Source: Sphingomonas echinoides (GTDB taxonomy: Bacteria; Pseudomonadota; Alphaproteobacteria; Sphingomonadales; Sphingomonadaceae). Taken from it: a stretch of 42,496 nt of DNA. This document shows positions 41,653 through 42,496 of the stretch, piece after piece. A program made the translations under genes and the position numbers. Below the pieces are notes generated by a model. The model ran no database searches. It saw nothing but the letters and a program-made list of their open reading frames with translations, and was not told where the DNA came from. The stretch is from NCBI RefSeq assembly GCF_029623395.1, contig NZ_JAPYKK010000037.1, positions 1 through 42,496 on the forward strand. The letters are read 5' to 3'. Each line of letters opens with the position of its first letter. The stretch's first letter is position 1.

Positions 41653-42496
41653 ATGGCGGCACGGGCCTATTGGCAGGGACAGATCCGGCTCGCGCTGGTG
41701 TCGATTCCGGTCGAAATCTACAGCGCGACCAAATCGGGCGCGCAAGTCAGCTTCAAGCAGATCCACGAGCCGAGCGGCAAGCCGATCCATTATGACAAGG
41801 TCGTCACCGGGGTCGGCCCGGTCGACACCGATGAGATCATGAAAGGGTTCGAATATGAGAAGGGCTCGTATGTCCTGCTCGAGCAGGACGAGATCGACGC
41901 GGTAAAGCTCGAATCGAAGAAGACGCTCGAGCTGACGCAGTTCGTCGATGCGAGCGAGATCGACGTGCTCTATTACGAGAAGCCGTATTTCGTGGTGCCC
42001 GCCGATGATCTTGCGGAGGAAGCGTTCATCGTGCTGCGCGAGGCGCTCAGGCGGACCAAGAAGGTCGGGCTTGGGCAGCTTGCGATGCGCGGGCGGGAGT
42101 ATGTCGTCAGCTTGAAGCCGTGCGGGCGCGGGATGGTGCTCGAGACGCTGCGCTACGCTGATGAGGTCAACAAGGCGCAGGGGTATTTCCGCGATATTCC
42201 CGACGACGAGCCCGACGCTGACTTGATGGATCTGGCCGAGGCGCTGATCGAGAAGAAGAGCGGCGCGTTCCATCCGCAGGATTTCCACGATCGTTATGTC
42301 GATGCATTGCGCGATCTGATCGAGCGTAAGCGCAAGTCGAAGGGCGGCAAGATCATCGAGGACAAGGGCGGGGATGCGCCCGCCAAGGGATCGAACGTGG
42401 TCGATCTGATGGCGGCGCTGAAGAAGTCGATGGGAGCGAGCGGGGCGAAGGCGGAGGACAAGCCGGCGGCGAAGAAGGCGCCGGCCAAGCGGACGC
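41653..42496 (+). CDS. ku: Bacterial Ku, DNA end-binding protein, 3' end cut by window
   Basis: A homodimeric ring protein that binds double-strand ends for non-homologous end joining with LigD. The visible 281 codons run from YWQGQIRLALVSIPVEIY through FKQIHEPSGKPIHYDKV and YYEKPYFVVPADD to the core-closing DFHDRYVDALRDLI. After residue ~235 a Lys/Ala/Pro-rich tail (KPAAKKAPAKRT) begins and continues past the end. Such basic tails bind DNA and recruit LigD. ATG at 41653 has GGAG about 9 nt upstream. Divergent from pdxH. Any ligD neighbour would lie beyond the window. Confidence 0.96.
   Translation, partial: MAARAYWQGQIRLALVSIPVEIYSATKSGAQVSFKQIHEPSGKPIHYDKVVTGVGPVDTDEIMKGFEYEKGSYVLLEQDEIDAVKLESKKTLELTQFVDASEIDVLYYEKPYFVVPADDLAEEAFIVLREALRRTKKVGLGQLAMRGREYVVSLKPCGRGMVLETLRYADEVNKAQGYFRDIPDDEPDADLMDLAEALIEKKSGAFHPQDFHDRYVDALRDLIERKRKSKGGKIIEDKGGDAPAKGSNVVDLMAALKKSMGASGAKAEDKPAAKKAPAKRT

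Overview
This window is a stretch of chromosome from a GC-rich alphaproteobacterium, most likely a sphingomonad (Sphingomonas or a close relative). The assignment rests on the CcrM-type GANTC methyltransferase, the rpmF-plsX-fabH-ihfA-merR block, a regulator-sufBCDS-sufT-sufA iron-sulfur operon, a fused pabB-pabC gene, the strong G/C third-position bias and many short palindromic intergenic repeats. It is inference from gene content, not from a marker gene. I see no rRNA, tRNA, CRISPR array, prophage or insertion sequence. Nearly all of the window reads as core chromosome.

Layout. 1-2757: end of a two-domain M16 zinc peptidase, cut by the window edge. 2902-11868 (minus strand): a thiD-VOC fusion, rnhB, a secreted alpha/beta hydrolase, ccrM, gamma-glutamyltransferase, a long-chain acyl-CoA synthetase and an SMP-30-like lactonase. 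12044-13799 (minus): a DUF1272 zinc-ribbon protein and glmM. 13879-19529: a Glt-type symporter (+), a secreted M28 peptidase (-) and aminopeptidase N (+). 19699-22999 (minus): a 45-residue membrane protein, an aspartate aminotransferase and pabBC. 23113-24286: an MBL hydrolase (+) and a MAPEG protein (-), sharing a terminator. 24490-27495 (+): rpmF, plsX, fabH, ihfA and a MerR regulator. 27616-31223 (minus): pyrD, an aldose-1-epimerase-like protein and prfC. 31466-37335 (+): the SUF operon. 37436-38305 (+): galU. 38355-41523 (minus): pdxH, a cation diffusion facilitator, a PhzF protein and a PPP-type phosphatase, the first three joined by ATGA overlaps. 41653 to the end (+): a Ku gene, cut by the window edge.

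How the genes work together. The SUF genes form a complete scaffold/desulfurase set under an Rrf2-type regulator with a C-C-C-H cluster site. No sufE is seen here. The rpmF-plsX-fabH block couples a ribosomal protein to phospholipid and fatty-acid initiation. glmM and galU supply sugar nucleotides for the cell envelope.

Most notable for a second look: (1) seven GANTC sites and a perfect DnaA box packed upstream of ccrM, pointing to methylation-dependent and replication-linked control of the methyltransferase; (2) two palindromic repeats in the suf operon whose 3' arms abut the start codons and supply the ribosome binding sites of sufD and sufS; (3) a ThiD-VOC fusion whose VOC half seems to lack metal ligands; (4) a Glt-family transporter without the usual NMDGT sodium motif; (5) an unannotated 45-residue membrane protein. 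I found no clear wholly new multi-gene system.
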